A stretch of 64,000 nt of DNA from Gallaecimonas xiamenensis 3-C-1 (GCF_000299915.1 NZ_AMRI01000021.1:1-64000), one strand, 5' to 3'. Shown: positions 1-8,179, counted from the stretch's first letter. Numbers and translations: made by a program. The notes: generated by a model not told the origin, from the sequence alone.

Positions 1-13
1 CAATTTTCCTCAT
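1..13 (-). other. Possible start of the next cassette gene, cut by the window edge
   Basis: Ten bases after the cassette crossover point, on the same minus strand, an ATG at 13..11 opens a frame that leaves the window after four codons. In an array read on the minus strand the next cassette would begin here. Too short to assign any product. Confidence 0.25.
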
Positions 14-17
14 AAGC

Positions 18-93
18 ACATAACGCCCAAAGCAGCGGCCGAGCGTAGCGAGGTCCAGTCCCGCAAGGACGATGCTGCCTTTGCTTGTTAAAT
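18..93 (-). other. attC recombination site of the cassette
   Basis: Read on the minus strand the site has the order R'' ATTTAAC (93..87), L'' AAAGGCAGC, a variable centre, L' GCTGCTTT, then R' GTTATGT (24..18). L'' carries one extra G relative to the complement of L', the extrahelical base that integron integrases use to choose the strand. Length is about 76 bp, within the known attC range. R'' matches the RYYYAAC consensus fully; R' has one mismatch to GTTRRRY. Confidence 0.85.
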
Positions 94-337
94 GTTGTTG
101 CATGATTATGAGAACTTCCCTTTCACCTCATTACAGTAAGAAACCACCTTGAGTTCACCATTTGTTTCCCTTAGGACCTCTAGAACTGATTTGCCACCCA
201 AAGCAGGAATAGGTTCACGAAGCCACAACTCGGTGTCAGGGCACGGCCCCCTGTTGATAGACTTTAAGCCCACCTTTACGCGATTAGGTAACGACTCAAA
301 TATTTGTTGCTTAATCTCAGTGCTCATAGACATTTAA
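24..337 (-). mobile_element. Integron gene cassette (one gene plus attC)
   Basis: On the minus strand the unit starts right after the G of a GTTAAAT core site (338..332), runs through one small gene, and ends at the G of a second core site GTTATGT (24..18). The 5' TTAAAT end is exactly complementary to the inner ATTTAAC box (93..87) of the downstream attC, as expected when a cassette circularises to rebuild its own recombination site. No integrase gene is visible, so the platform or the rest of the array would lie outside the window or has been lost. Confidence 0.82.
106..333 (-). CDS. Antitoxin-like protein, MbcA/ParS/Xre toxin-binding domain
   Basis: A 75-residue protein. Its second half (WLREPIPALGGKSVLEVL, then a TNGELKVV segment) resembles the C-terminal toxin-binding domain of MbcA/ParS/Xre antitoxins (DUF2384), where a conserved Trp, an ALGG-like turn and a terminal GxF occur in that order. 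The usual N-terminal helix-turn-helix half is missing, so this is either a domain-only antitoxin or a solitary remnant. No RES-type toxin gene lies next to it. The first ATG overlaps the cassette core site, and a second ATG two codons later is an equally good start. Toxin-antitoxin genes are frequent cargo of chromosomal integrons. The family call is by eye. Confidence 0.6.
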   Translation of the reverse strand: MSMSTEIKQQIFESLPNRVKVGLKSINRGPCPDTELWLREPIPALGGKSVLEVLRETNGELKVVSYCNEVKGKFS

Positions 338-338
338 C

Positions 339-1378
339 AATAGTTATGAAGCCGGCTCGTTTTTACTCATTAGACCAGTGTCATAACGTTCTGATTAAAA
401 AAGACTATAAGCGATGCTTATGTATGAAAGCGAGCCGGCTCGTTTTGCCACGGGGCGTGGCGCATAATCATCAGAGCCGACCTTTTAATAAGCTTTACCT
501 ATCAAAGACCTAAACTGGTCACACCGGTGAAAGCGAGCATGTTGTTGCGTGAAAGCGAGCCATTTTTTGTGCAGTTGCGCAGATATACTGTGTTGTTATA
601 CAGATGTGTGGGGGAGTTTTTGGGACCCTGCTCTGGGCGAGCTGGTAGTGTCGCCTTGCTTTACAGCGGCTGCGCCCAACTCATTGGTTGTAGGGCTTGG
701 GTTCGGATCGGGGTAAGTTATTGTGTTTCGATTTAATAAAATAATATCAATGGCTTAAGTTGTTGCTTCCCGAAGATTAATCAACGCTACCGCCCTTGGG
801 TTGCAGCCCCCACATGCTGATATCGTCCCTGTTATCAACTGGCGACAAAGGCCTTCTTGGTTGGCCCTCGGTGTGTGTCCTATACACCCGCTCAAGTTCT
901 ACAAGCTAACCTTTGCGGTCTGCTATCTCATCTTTCTACCTTATCCTGAAAGGACTTTATTCCATTTGGCATTATCCCTGTCAAGAATCACCAAAATGCC
1001 TGTAGGTACCTATTTTGGCTTAACACTGTGTTGGGGACGAAAGCTTGGGGTAGGGCAAGGGCCTAAGCCGGAGTGGTTACTCGCTTTTTGCCAGTAAGCA
1101 TTATTGTGTGTGGCTTAACCAGGCAATTATCGGAGGGCAGTGCCTGGGCGAATACTTTACCGATACAAAACTGGACGCTAGCGTGGCCTGTGACCGCCCG
1201 GCTTATCCGATACTGCCTGATGGCTGCTTGCAAGTCGGCTAAGTTTAGGCTGCGCCGGAAACTGCCAAGGCTAAGTGCTTGCTGAACCATGCTTGGCCAG
1301 CTTTTGGGCTTGTAAGGTCACTTGAGCGTCTGGCCAAACCGACGCGCTATTACCTGTTACATACGGCAAGGCGCTCTG
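339..1378. other. Gene-poor stretch with short repeats
   Basis: I find no convincing gene in this kilobase; the open frames are short and resemble nothing I know. It contains several copies of a GAAAGCGAGC unit (near 424, 529 and 550), two copies of CCGGCTCGTTTT, and the left copy of a diverged repeat that recurs near 9.5 to 9.8 kb. Base composition is lower in GC than the core chromosome. Confidence 0.5.
343..845 (+). repeat. Left copy of a diverged direct repeat
   Basis: Two blocks recur in the same order and orientation near 9.5 to 9.8 kb. Block A is at 343..415 (ATGAAGCCGG start, then TTCTGATTAAAA). Block C is at about 786..845 (CGCTACCGCCC start, then TTGCAGCCCCCA and TGCTGAT). Block C is roughly 85 percent identical to its partner over about 58 bp by hand alignment. 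The distance from A to C is about 440 bp here and 230 bp in the right copy. Confidence 0.55.
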
Positions 1379-1774
1379 TCACCTTCCAGGCTGCCATTCG
1401 TGGTGGGTTGGGATGTCTTCATGGTCCAGCCAGTTCAGATCATGACTCGTCCATATATGAGCTTCCGGCATGGCACCAGGGGCATCGTCCAAAGTGGCAA
1501 CTCGCAGAATCAACACGGGTTTGCCTGGACGCTCCGCTACCAAGTGGGTGCCGCAGAGCATGCAGAAATGCCTTATCTTTCCTGGGCTGGATTCAAAGCT
1601 TGAAAGGCTGCCTTCTCCCTTTAGCCAAACGAAATGCTCCCTCATCACACCTGCTGTTGGGACTAAAGGTGCGGCATGGGCCTTTCTACAGGTTTGGCAG
1701 TGGCAGAAGAGGATGGCTGTATCCAAAGCAGCTACTTCGTAGCTGATGGCTCCACACAAACAACTTCCTTTCAT
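1379..1774 (-). CDS. GFA family zinc protein
   Basis: A 131-residue member of the GFA (glutathione-dependent formaldehyde-activating enzyme / CENP-V) family. The N-terminus has the zinc ligands CLCG, then CHCQTC, with a later CMLCGTH pair, the expected Cys pattern of this beta-rich fold. I start at the ATG at 1774 because the protein then begins with the family-typical MKGSCLCGAISYE; the 22 residues upstream look unrelated. Family members bind zinc and some bind glutathione, but most have no proven substrate. A second family member lies 400 bp away on the same strand. Confidence 0.85.
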   Translation of the reverse strand: MKGSCLCGAISYEVAALDTAILFCHCQTCRKAHAAPLVPTAGVMREHFVWLKGEGSLSSFESSPGKIRHFCMLCGTHLVAERPGKPVLILRVATLDDAPGAMPEAHIWTSHDLNWLDHEDIPTHHEWQPGR

Positions 1775-2177
1775 AGATAAGGTCCCCCAAGTATCAGTGC
1801 ATAACATGGCAGGCGATTCACTATGCTTTTGGCCGGGCAATTAGCCAGAACGCCGATGTGCCCATTTAGCCAAATACTCCAAACCTGCAACCAGCCTAGT
1901 TTGGTGGGTATGCCATCGGCCATTGTGAGCGTGCCATTGATTTAGGTATTTCTTTTGAATTCGGTATTTCCCAGTGGTCAGGTAAATATTCCCATAGGGA
2001 GCGCTGCGAGAATAAAGTGACCAGCAGTGGACCTTTTTATTCTGCCCAGACTGGACGATGAATTTTATCCGTACCAGGGTAAGACGGCAGATACTGGGTT
2101 ACTGATATGCTCTTAGACAGGCAAAGGCGATTGCCAAGTGGACGTGTTAAGTAGCAGATGTAGGCTGGGACTGGCAT
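1775..2177. other. Intergenic stretch, nothing recognised
   Basis: About 400 bp between the two GFA genes. I see no open frame of note, no strong hairpin with a T run and no attC site. The region may hold the promoter of the 1379..1774 gene. Confidence 0.4.
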
Positions 2178-2561
2178 TTAATCCAGAAACTGCCATGTAT
2201 CCGCCCCATCAAACTGCCTGACGACGACAGACGCTAGCAGCTCGGGCTCAAAGTTCCTAAGGTTCACGCCATGGCGGGAGCCAGGGGTTGGTTCTATTGG
2301 CTCCCAATGGGTGATGATACCGCAGGTTTTGCAGCGAAAATTTCTCATGCTTCTATCACCCCAGGTGTAGCTCTCGGTGTTGCCGGGGTGCCCTTGAATC
2401 ACAACCGAGCCAAGCTGGTAGTAGGCCCAAATTCCTCCAGTGCGCCGGCATAAAGAGCAGTTGCAACTGCTCGCCATCTCCGGCGCTGCCGGCAAAGTAA
2501 GGCGAACGGCGCCGCAGTGGCATGAGCCCTGTAGCGGTGATGAAGGTCGTTTGTTGCTCAC
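2178..2561 (-). CDS. GFA family zinc protein
   Basis: A 127-residue second GFA/CENP-V-like protein with GSCHCGAVRL, then CNCSLCRRTGG, then CKTCG, the ordered zinc-ligand motifs of the family. The start is a GTG with a GGGAG Shine-Dalgarno-like stretch a few bases upstream. It differs clearly from the 1379..1774 protein, so the two are paralogues or separate acquisitions rather than a fresh duplication. The specific substrate is unknown. Confidence 0.83.
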   Translation of the reverse strand: MSNKRPSSPLQGSCHCGAVRLTLPAAPEMASSCNCSLCRRTGGIWAYYQLGSVVIQGHPGNTESYTWGDRSMRNFRCKTCGIITHWEPIEPTPGSRHGVNLRNFEPELLASVVVRQFDGADTWQFLD

Positions 2562-2786
2562 GGCAGTGCTCCCTTGGTTATTGGTCGCCTGGATTCAGCA
2601 GGGCTTTTGCCTAGTACGGTGGCCCTTTTGGCATCGGGGCCTGGCTTGTGTCGCTGGAGTTTAGCCAAGGGTGAGATATCGCCATGTCTTAGGTAACTGG
2701 GGATTGTTACGCTGGCAGGGCCTTATTCGCCAATGCGTATACCGGCGCCCGGGTGCCCAGCTTAGCCCTCATATCCTAGGGGCTTT

Positions 2787-3851
2787 TTAGCGGCTGCCAG
2801 AGTAATACTTCATCTGTTGCAGCCATCCAGACCAGCTCAGCCCATTGCTACCCAGTGCAGACTCCAGTTTTTGCCCTTCAAGGGACATGGCCCTGATTGT
2901 TCTGGCACTCACGCCAAATGCCTTACGAAAAGCCCGGCTAAAGCTGGCCGTGTGGGAAAAGCCGTTGCACTGCGCTATTTCAGCAATGCTGGCACCAGCC
3001 ATCTCAGGGCGGGTCAACATATCCTTTATTTTATAAAGCCGCCGCAACTGGATGAACTTTGAAACGCCTCCATCCACTTGGAATAGATAGTGCAGCTTTC
3101 TAAGGGAAATGCCGAAGTGCTTTGATAGGTACTCTGGTGTCAGGTCAGCATTGTTCAGCTTGTTATCGATGAAAACCACAATGGTTGACCTGATACTGGT
3201 ATGGATGGCAGGGCGGGTTTGCTCAGTTCCACAGCCATTCATTGCTGCTGCTATCAGGGATACGGTGATCGGCTCTAAATTGTCCACGTCGCGCTGCTTT
3301 ATACCGACAGCCGTATTTGCCAATGTAGCCAAATGGCTCCTAAGGATCCTTACCAGCGGCTCGTCGCGATGCACAATGCGCATATGCTGATCATTGGGGA
3401 AGCTGAGCTTGGATGCCAGAATTGCTCTGGGTAGTACGATATCAATACTGCTGTGCTTTGTGACTTCAGCAGAAAGGGGCTGACTGAGATCGGTGATGAT
3501 CAAATCACCTGGTTGGCTTTCTGTATTAAAGCGATCTATGCGGTTTCGGCAGCACCCTGTTTCATAGAAGCTTAAAAAATAATGGTCTAGTCCATCCTGG
3601 CCTATTTTTCTTAATGAGCGGCTAAATAATTGTGGGCCGATATCAATTTTGGAGAGCGACAGCCGCCCCAGCATATAAGCGTCAATCTGACTGAATGCAC
3701 CTTCCCCTTCGGGGTCACGTAGTTGGGTATCTAATAATCCGGATACCCTTTCCTGCCAGAACTCTACAGCCGCCTTGCGGGGCATGCCGTAAGTGCTGAC
3801 AAAAGAGCGCGGGATCTCACTGTCGTGGCTCACATCTCCATGCATAGTCAT
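2787..3851 (-). CDS. AraC family transcriptional regulator
   Basis: A 354-residue regulator. The C-terminal 100 or so residues form two helix-turn-helix motifs of the AraC/XylS type (LSKHFGISLRKLHYLF, then IAEIAQCNGFSHTASFSRAF and the FRKAFG segment). The N-terminal part resembles the AraC-binding-like ligand domain found in longer family members. I choose the ATG at 3851 because GAGGTGG lies just upstream; a TTG further out (3866) is also in frame. No obvious target operon adjoins it. AraC proteins with this layout usually sense a small molecule, which I cannot identify here. Confidence 0.85.
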   Translation of the reverse strand: MTMHGDVSHDSEIPRSFVSTYGMPRKAAVEFWQERVSGLLDTQLRDPEGEGAFSQIDAYMLGRLSLSKIDIGPQLFSRSLRKIGQDGLDHYFLSFYETGCCRNRIDRFNTESQPGDLIITDLSQPLSAEVTKHSSIDIVLPRAILASKLSFPNDQHMRIVHRDEPLVRILRSHLATLANTAVGIKQRDVDNLEPITVSLIAAAMNGCGTEQTRPAIHTSIRSTIVVFIDNKLNNADLTPEYLSKHFGISLRKLHYLFQVDGGVSKFIQLRRLYKIKDMLTRPEMAGASIAEIAQCNGFSHTASFSRAFRKAFGVSARTIRAMSLEGQKLESALGSNGLSWSGWLQQMKYYSGSR

Positions 3852-4309
3852 CTCTGACCACCTCAAACAATCGATTAATAATAGTGTTTACTGACGATAG
3901 TGGCGTTAGGGCCTGCGGCCTATCCAGCCTCTATCCTGGCTGTTAGTGGCCTTGAATCACAGGGTTACAACTTATTCAGTGCCGAAGTTTGGGGTGGGCC
4001 CAAGGTTAGCTGCGGTGCTTTGTCTATCTTCATCAACACCAAGTGGCCCAGCTAAGTGCAGCCGGTATTGTTTCTAAGCCCGCTCATGCTCGCGTTCCAA
4101 GGCTCAATACTCAGTGAGGGCAGGGCGGCGTGGTCCCGTAATGCCTAAGTATTGCACTCAGAGTCAAACCAAAAGCACGCACAGTTAAATGAAATCCAGG
4201 TGCGGTTAAATAGCACTTAAAAAGTAAAGCCACTGGTTATAGTGAATGGGCAAAGCGATTACGCTTCATGCAAAAACAATTTGGAAAATCACTAGGACAA
4301 GGAGTGGCT
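3852..4309. other. Intergenic stretch, nothing recognised
   Basis: About 450 bp between the divergent AraC gene and the small plus-strand gene. It presumably carries both promoters. I find no coding frame or clear repeat in it. Confidence 0.4.
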
Positions 4310-4666
4310 ATGAAAGGCACAGCAAGGGTTTCTTGGGGCGGCTTAGGGGTTAGCGTCGTACAGGCGGACGTAACACTCGAAAATGGCTTGAGGTTCTTCA
4401 TGACCAGCACCCTGGTTGGAGTAACCTTTGGCGGGGAGGGGAACATCATCGCCACAGATCTGGATTTCAATCCAGATAAAATCGAAGATGGTAAGCACTA
4501 CTTCACTACTTTGGATGCTGTAGCGTTGTTCGTTGGCGCGACAGCAATTGTCTATAAAGAAGACATCTTTGCTAAAGACAACGTCGGCCATATCGTCTTT
4601 GCCGGTGTGGGTCTTGGCTTTAGCAAGGCCATAGGCGACTCAGAGGCCAAAATAAAGAGCCGTTAA
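4310..4666 (+). CDS. Small hypothetical protein, glycine-rich, likely beta structure
   Basis: A 118-residue protein of unknown family. AAGGAG sits five bases before the ATG at 4310, so this start is preferred over an ATG 42 bp upstream. The sequence alternates hydrophobic and polar residues with many Gly and Val (SWGGLGVSVV, STLVGVTFGGEG, VFAGVGLGF), suggesting a beta sheet or barrel-like domain. There is no signal peptide and no clear membrane helix. A strong hairpin follows the stop codon, so it is probably a monocistronic unit. Confidence 0.6.
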   Translation: MKGTARVSWGGLGVSVVQADVTLENGLRFFMTSTLVGVTFGGEGNIIATDLDFNPDKIEDGKHYFTTLDAVALFVGATAIVYKEDIFAKDNVGHIVFAGVGLGFSKAIGDSEAKIKSR

Positions 4667-4676
4667 CGACGAGCAA

Positions 4677-4720
4677 AACGAGCCGGTCTTTGCTGTTCTT
4701 GAGGGCCGGCTCGTTCTTCT
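4677..4720 (+). terminator. Terminator-like hairpin after the small gene
   Basis: AACGAGCCGG (4677..4686) pairs perfectly with CCGGCTCGTT (4706..4715) across a 19-base loop and is followed by CTTCT. The stem sequence is related to the CGAGCCGGCTCG copies near 350 and 430. The poor T run makes it a weak intrinsic terminator. Confidence 0.5.
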
Positions 4721-4808
4721 AAACTGTTTGATATCATTGTGCCTTACCGAACATGACTGCTTTATTCCGTTGAGTACATGGACTCGGTGGCATGTCGGCT
4801 AAGAAAAA

Positions 4809-5264
4809 TTAGCTGACAGGGTCGGCATAGGGCGAACCCTTTCCTTTCTCTACATAGCTTTTAAGACTTTCCAGAAACTGCCCCCAGCCTTGGCTGCAAA
4901 CTTCGTAGCATTCAATTTGTTGCGTAAGGCCAATATGTTCCAGATCCAATCGCGTAGTGGATTCGGATGGGCTTGATAGCTGAAAGAGGATTGTCGTACC
5001 AATCCATTCGTTTGTTCTTGTCAAGCCAGGCACCACGAGTTGTGCGTCTACTACATTCCAGCGAACCTCAGACTGTGGTCGTAGGGATTCAATGCGCATC
5101 ACTTTGAAGGTTTCACCAAATTTTATCCTTACCAGTTCGCCGACCCTGGCCCCTACCTCGCAGGACCTAGTCCACCATCCGGCTATGCCGTGCTGCGTGG
5201 TCAATGCATCGTAGACACGAGCGGCAGGTGCGCAAAGAAGCATGTTGTTCTTGTAGCTATCCAT
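4809..5264 (-). CDS. SRPBCC/AHSA1 family protein
   Basis: A 151-residue protein of the START-like SRPBCC superfamily. The opening MDSYKNNMLLCAPAARVYDA, the GIAGWWT motif, and a late W-x-x-FLESLKSYVE helix are typical of the AHSA1/polyketide-cyclase-like branch, whose members bind hydrophobic ligands in a helix-grip pocket. I start at 5264, where AAGGAGC lies a few bases upstream; the longer frame would add 43 residues that look non-coding. The ligand is unknown. Confidence 0.8.
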   Translation of the reverse strand: MDSYKNNMLLCAPAARVYDALTTQHGIAGWWTRSCEVGARVGELVRIKFGETFKVMRIESLRPQSEVRWNVVDAQLVVPGLTRTNEWIGTTILFQLSSPSESTTRLDLEHIGLTQQIECYEVCSQGWGQFLESLKSYVEKGKGSPYADPVS

Positions 5265-5394
5265 GGCATGGCTCCTTGAGTAATGGCTGTGAAATGGCCT
5301 TGGCACTAAGTACGAGGGCCTAACTGAGTGTAGCCAGGTCCCTTGATGCTGATTGTTAACCGTACATGCGCCTGTAGTGCATGGCGACCACACC

Positions 5395-5462
5395 GTTATT
5401 CAGCGCCGCCGCCGTGAAGGCTAAAGGCTGTTCCAGGCCTCCACGGCGTTGCTGCGTTTAAC
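5395..5462. other. Long imperfect GC-rich hairpin
   Basis: CAGCGCCGCCGCCGTGAAGGC (reading 5401..5421) pairs with the segment at 5437..5454, leaving a 15-base loop and a 3-base bulge. It sits directly after the stop codon of the 73-residue gene on the minus strand. There is no T run on either side. The outer ends have GTTA and TAAC in the order opposite to that of an attC site. Confidence 0.5.
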
Positions 5463-5463
5463 C

Positions 5464-5685
5464 CTATAGAGAGTCTTTAACAATCTTCAGCCATTGTTCA
5501 AATGACTCAGCTTCCCAGTTGTTACTGACTATGAGCGCAGTAGCGTCATATTCTTTGGGGGTTCCCCCAAACCAATTCAGCCACTTACATTTGCTACCTT
5601 CGGAGATCCTCACCAAAGGAACATCAAATTCTTTAATGTAAAATTCTGTCCCCAAAGGGAAGTCTTCTAACTTTGGCAATTGCAT
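5464..5685 (-). CDS. Small hypothetical protein
   Basis: A 73-residue acidic protein beginning MQLPKLEDFPLG. I choose this ATG because AGGAAA lies about nine bases upstream; an in-frame extension of 30 residues would look like a poorly formed membrane segment. It has several Trp residues (WLNWFGG, NNWEAESFEQW) and no recognised motif. It is followed at once by a strong imperfect hairpin. No function can be assigned. Confidence 0.5.
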   Translation of the reverse strand: MQLPKLEDFPLGTEFYIKEFDVPLVRISEGSKCKWLNWFGGTPKEYDATALIVSNNWEAESFEQWLKIVKDSL

Positions 5686-6110
5686 CGCTAACTGTTTCCT
5701 GAGAAATAACGCCGACAACAGCAGCGTGCAAAGAAAGAGGTGTTCATAAAGTGGCTCGGCTACTTGGCCTGCCATTTAAAAGATAATTGTTTTTTGTGAT
5801 GATTGCGTGCTTAAAAAACATTCCACGACTTAAGATTGGAAATAAAGACGCTCAGGTACCGCTTTGGCAGTGCTCTATTTTCTATGGGATAGACTGTGCC
5901 GATAGCTGTCTTCGATATCTCAGCACACAAACATCAGGCTCACAATAAAGTGAGCCTGGTTCACTCGCTTTTTAAAAAGCCCTTATTGCTGTAGATGCTA
6001 TGGTAAATGCGCCCAGCTGGAGTGCAAATATCTCTGAGCGTCATATCAGGCCCTTAAGGTTTCCATGCTACAATAGCGCCGTCTTCATGTGGTGCAAGCG
6101 GTGCCTGTTT
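5686..6110. other. Intergenic region upstream of rhlE-type gene
   Basis: This stretch holds the promoters of the flanking divergent genes. It contains a perfect nine-base-pair hairpin (CAGGCTCAC at 5935..5943 with GTGAGCCTG at 5950..5958) and a 14 bp palindrome GCTTTTTAAAAAGC at 5968..5981. These could shape a long 5' leader of the helicase mRNA; that is an inference. Confidence 0.45.
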
Positions 6111-7352
6111 ATGCATTTTTCCAACTTAGGTCTTCACTCGGATTTATTGGCTGTCCTTGATACGCTTGGCTATAAAGTGCCAACGCCGATTCAACAAGCG
6201 GCGATCCCGGAGGTCTTGGCGGGCCACGATGTCATGGCAGGGGCGCAAACAGGTACGGGTAAAACGGCTGCTTTTGCCTTGCCACTGATTCAACGCCACC
6301 TCGTTCGAGGAGTACCTGAAAAAGCCATTCGCGTGTTAGTGCTGACACCAACGCGGGAGCTCGCTCAACAAGTACACCAGAGTTTTATGAAATACAGTCA
6401 AGGTTTGGGCCTTAACTCTGTTGTGGCTTATGGTGGCGCGAGTATTAACCCGCAGCTTGATGCATTAAACCAAGGCTGTGATGTCCTGGTGGCCACACCA
6501 GGCCGTTTGCTGGAACTTGCCATTAAAGAACTCATTGACCTAAGTACGGTTGAAACACTGGTTCTCGATGAGGCAGATCGTATGTTGGATATGGGCTTTA
6601 TTGTCGATATCAAGCGCATCTTAAAACGCCTACCCGAAGCGCATCAAACCTTGTTTTTCTCTGCAACCTTTAACGATGAAGTGTTTGCCCTGAGCAAAAC
6701 CATTTTAAAGCAGCCAAAACTGATTGAAGTCGCCGAACGAAACTCAACGGTGGCGAAAATTGAGCAACGTTTTTACGAGGTCGACAACAAACGCAAAGCG
6801 GGCTTGGTGGCGTACCTGATTGGCTCCAAGAACTGGCAACAAGTGCTTATCTTCACTCGTACCAAACAAGCGGTGGATGCGCTGGCCAAAGAGCTTGAGA
6901 AAGATGGTATCAGTGCCGCAGCGGTACATGGCGATAAATCCCAGGGTGCCCGCGATCGCGGCTTGGAAGAGTTCAAAACCGGTCAAGTGCGGGCGCTTGT
7001 CGCCACCGATGTGGCTGCGCGCGGGTTGGACATTGAGCAACTGCAATTCGTGATCAACTACGAGTTACCCTACAACGCCGAAGACTATATCCACCGCATC
7101 GGCCGAACTGGCCGTGCTGGCCAAGCGGGCTTGGCCGTTTCGTTGGTCTCGAACAAAGATAAATACCTGCTCAAAGACATAGAAAAGCTTACTGGCGAGC
7201 ATTTTACCCTGCAGTGGCTGGAAGGCTTTGAGCCGGCTCTGCTGGAACAGGAAGACACAAGCAGCCTCAAGGGTAAGCCGTCTAAGAAAGCCCTACGCGC
7301 TAAAGCCCTTGGGCAAAGTGGTAGCAACAAAGCTAAACCGCGTCGTCGCTAG
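6111..7352 (+). CDS. rhlE: DEAD-box ATP-dependent RNA helicase, RhlE type
   Basis: A 413-residue helicase with every DEAD-box motif in order: the Q motif (PTPIQQAAIP), AQTGTGKT, PTRELA, TPGRLL, DEAD, SAT, the VATDVAARGLD segment and HRIGRTGR. The C-terminal tail is short, Lys/Arg-rich and typical of RhlE proteins, which unwind short RNA duplexes in ribosome assembly and RNA decay. The start at 6111 gives the family-typical MHFSNLGL opening. It stands alone in the accessory region, so it may be a second, horizontally acquired copy of a chromosomal RhlE. Confidence 0.9.
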   Translation: MHFSNLGLHSDLLAVLDTLGYKVPTPIQQAAIPEVLAGHDVMAGAQTGTGKTAAFALPLIQRHLVRGVPEKAIRVLVLTPTRELAQQVHQSFMKYSQGLGLNSVVAYGGASINPQLDALNQGCDVLVATPGRLLELAIKELIDLSTVETLVLDEADRMLDMGFIVDIKRILKRLPEAHQTLFFSATFNDEVFALSKTILKQPKLIEVAERNSTVAKIEQRFYEVDNKRKAGLVAYLIGSKNWQQVLIFTRTKQAVDALAKELEKDGISAAAVHGDKSQGARDRGLEEFKTGQVRALVATDVAARGLDIEQLQFVINYELPYNAEDYIHRIGRTGRAGQAGLAVSLVSNKDKYLLKDIEKLTGEHFTLQWLEGFEPALLEQEDTSSLKGKPSKKALRAKALGQSGSNKAKPRRR

Positions 7353-7477
7353 GTTTTCTCGAAGCGCTCAAAGGAAGGGGTAAGAGTGTTGTGCGCGTAA
7401 ACCTCACACCCTTGCTGCCTCACGTTCAATGTCGCTCATAGCAATACTCATGAAGCGTAAGGCGTAAAGGAAGGGGC

Positions 7478-8179
7478 CTAAGCTGCCCCTTTGCCTTTGC
7501 TTGCTAGATGCCCTACCTCAGCCAGAATGCGTTCTGCACAAGCATCGGGTTGCGCTTGTAATATGAAGTGCGGGCCGCCGACGTTGATAACCTTCAAGTG
7601 TGGGAACCTGTCTCTAAACTCCCTTGTTCTGTCACCGACCAGAGCGTCATTTACTGGGCGAATATAGGTTGCGTGAGTCTCGAAGCTAGTATCAGTTGCG
7701 CGGTATTTCGCTATCTGCTGTAAACGCCTTTTCAGCACTTTTGGGTCAACCGCGTTTATGGCCCTTCGCAGCAAAGAGATCGTATCTGGACTGGCGGAGC
7801 GCCCTATCAAGAGCACTTTCATGGCCAGAGGAGCCAGAACTGGAATAGCCATTAACGCCCGAATAGGGAGGACTGCCGCTACTCTAGACAGAGTGCGAGA
7901 GGGGCAAGAGAGAAAGGAGGCTATAAAAATGACATGCCTTATCTGCAGGTTATGCTTCTTGAGCAGTATTTCTACTATGCCGCCGGAATATGACTCGGCA
8001 AGGACAACACACTCTTGCTCCCCAATAAGTGCGGCCACCTTTTCTGCCAGGGAAGAATAATCTTGGGCGCCCTCACTTGGCAAAGGAATGACTTCCGTAT
8101 CAAGGCTGCCAAGCCTGTTCAATAGCGGACCGAAAAGTAGCCCGGTGCCATCCATACCTGGAAGTAGTATTAGCTTCAT
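7478..8179 (-). CDS. Alpha/beta hydrolase
   Basis: A 233-residue protein that opens with the oxyanion-loop region LLPGMDGTG and has a nucleophile elbow AESYSGG, the variant form seen in many uncharacterised hydrolases in place of GxSxG. A late GGPHFILQ segment supplies the likely catalytic His. There is no signal peptide, so it should be cytoplasmic. The fold is clear, but the substrate is unknown; esterase or thioesterase activity is possible. It converges with the rhlE-type gene. Confidence 0.78.
   Translation of the reverse strand: MKLILLPGMDGTGLLFGPLLNRLGSLDTEVIPLPSEGAQDYSSLAEKVAALIGEQECVVLAESYSGGIVEILLKKHNLQIRHVIFIASFLSCPSRTLSRVAAVLPIRALMAIPVLAPLAMKVLLIGRSASPDTISLLRRAINAVDPKVLKRRLQQIAKYRATDTSFETHATYIRPVNDALVGDRTREFRDRFPHLKVINVGGPHFILQAQPDACAERILAEVGHLASKGKGAA

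Noticed and set aside
424-570. A CRISPR array
   Set aside because: The repeated units are only about 10 bp, spacing is irregular and no cas gene is near.
1063-1290. A 75-codon minus-strand frame in the gene-poor region
   Set aside because: No recognisable motif and overlap with an equally long frame on the other strand; not supported as a gene.
5395-5462. A second attC site behind the 73-residue gene
   Set aside because: The hairpin is attC-like, but the end boxes read GTTA outside left and TAAC outside right, the reverse of RYYYAAC to GTTRRRY, and there is no core site at the 5' side of the gene.
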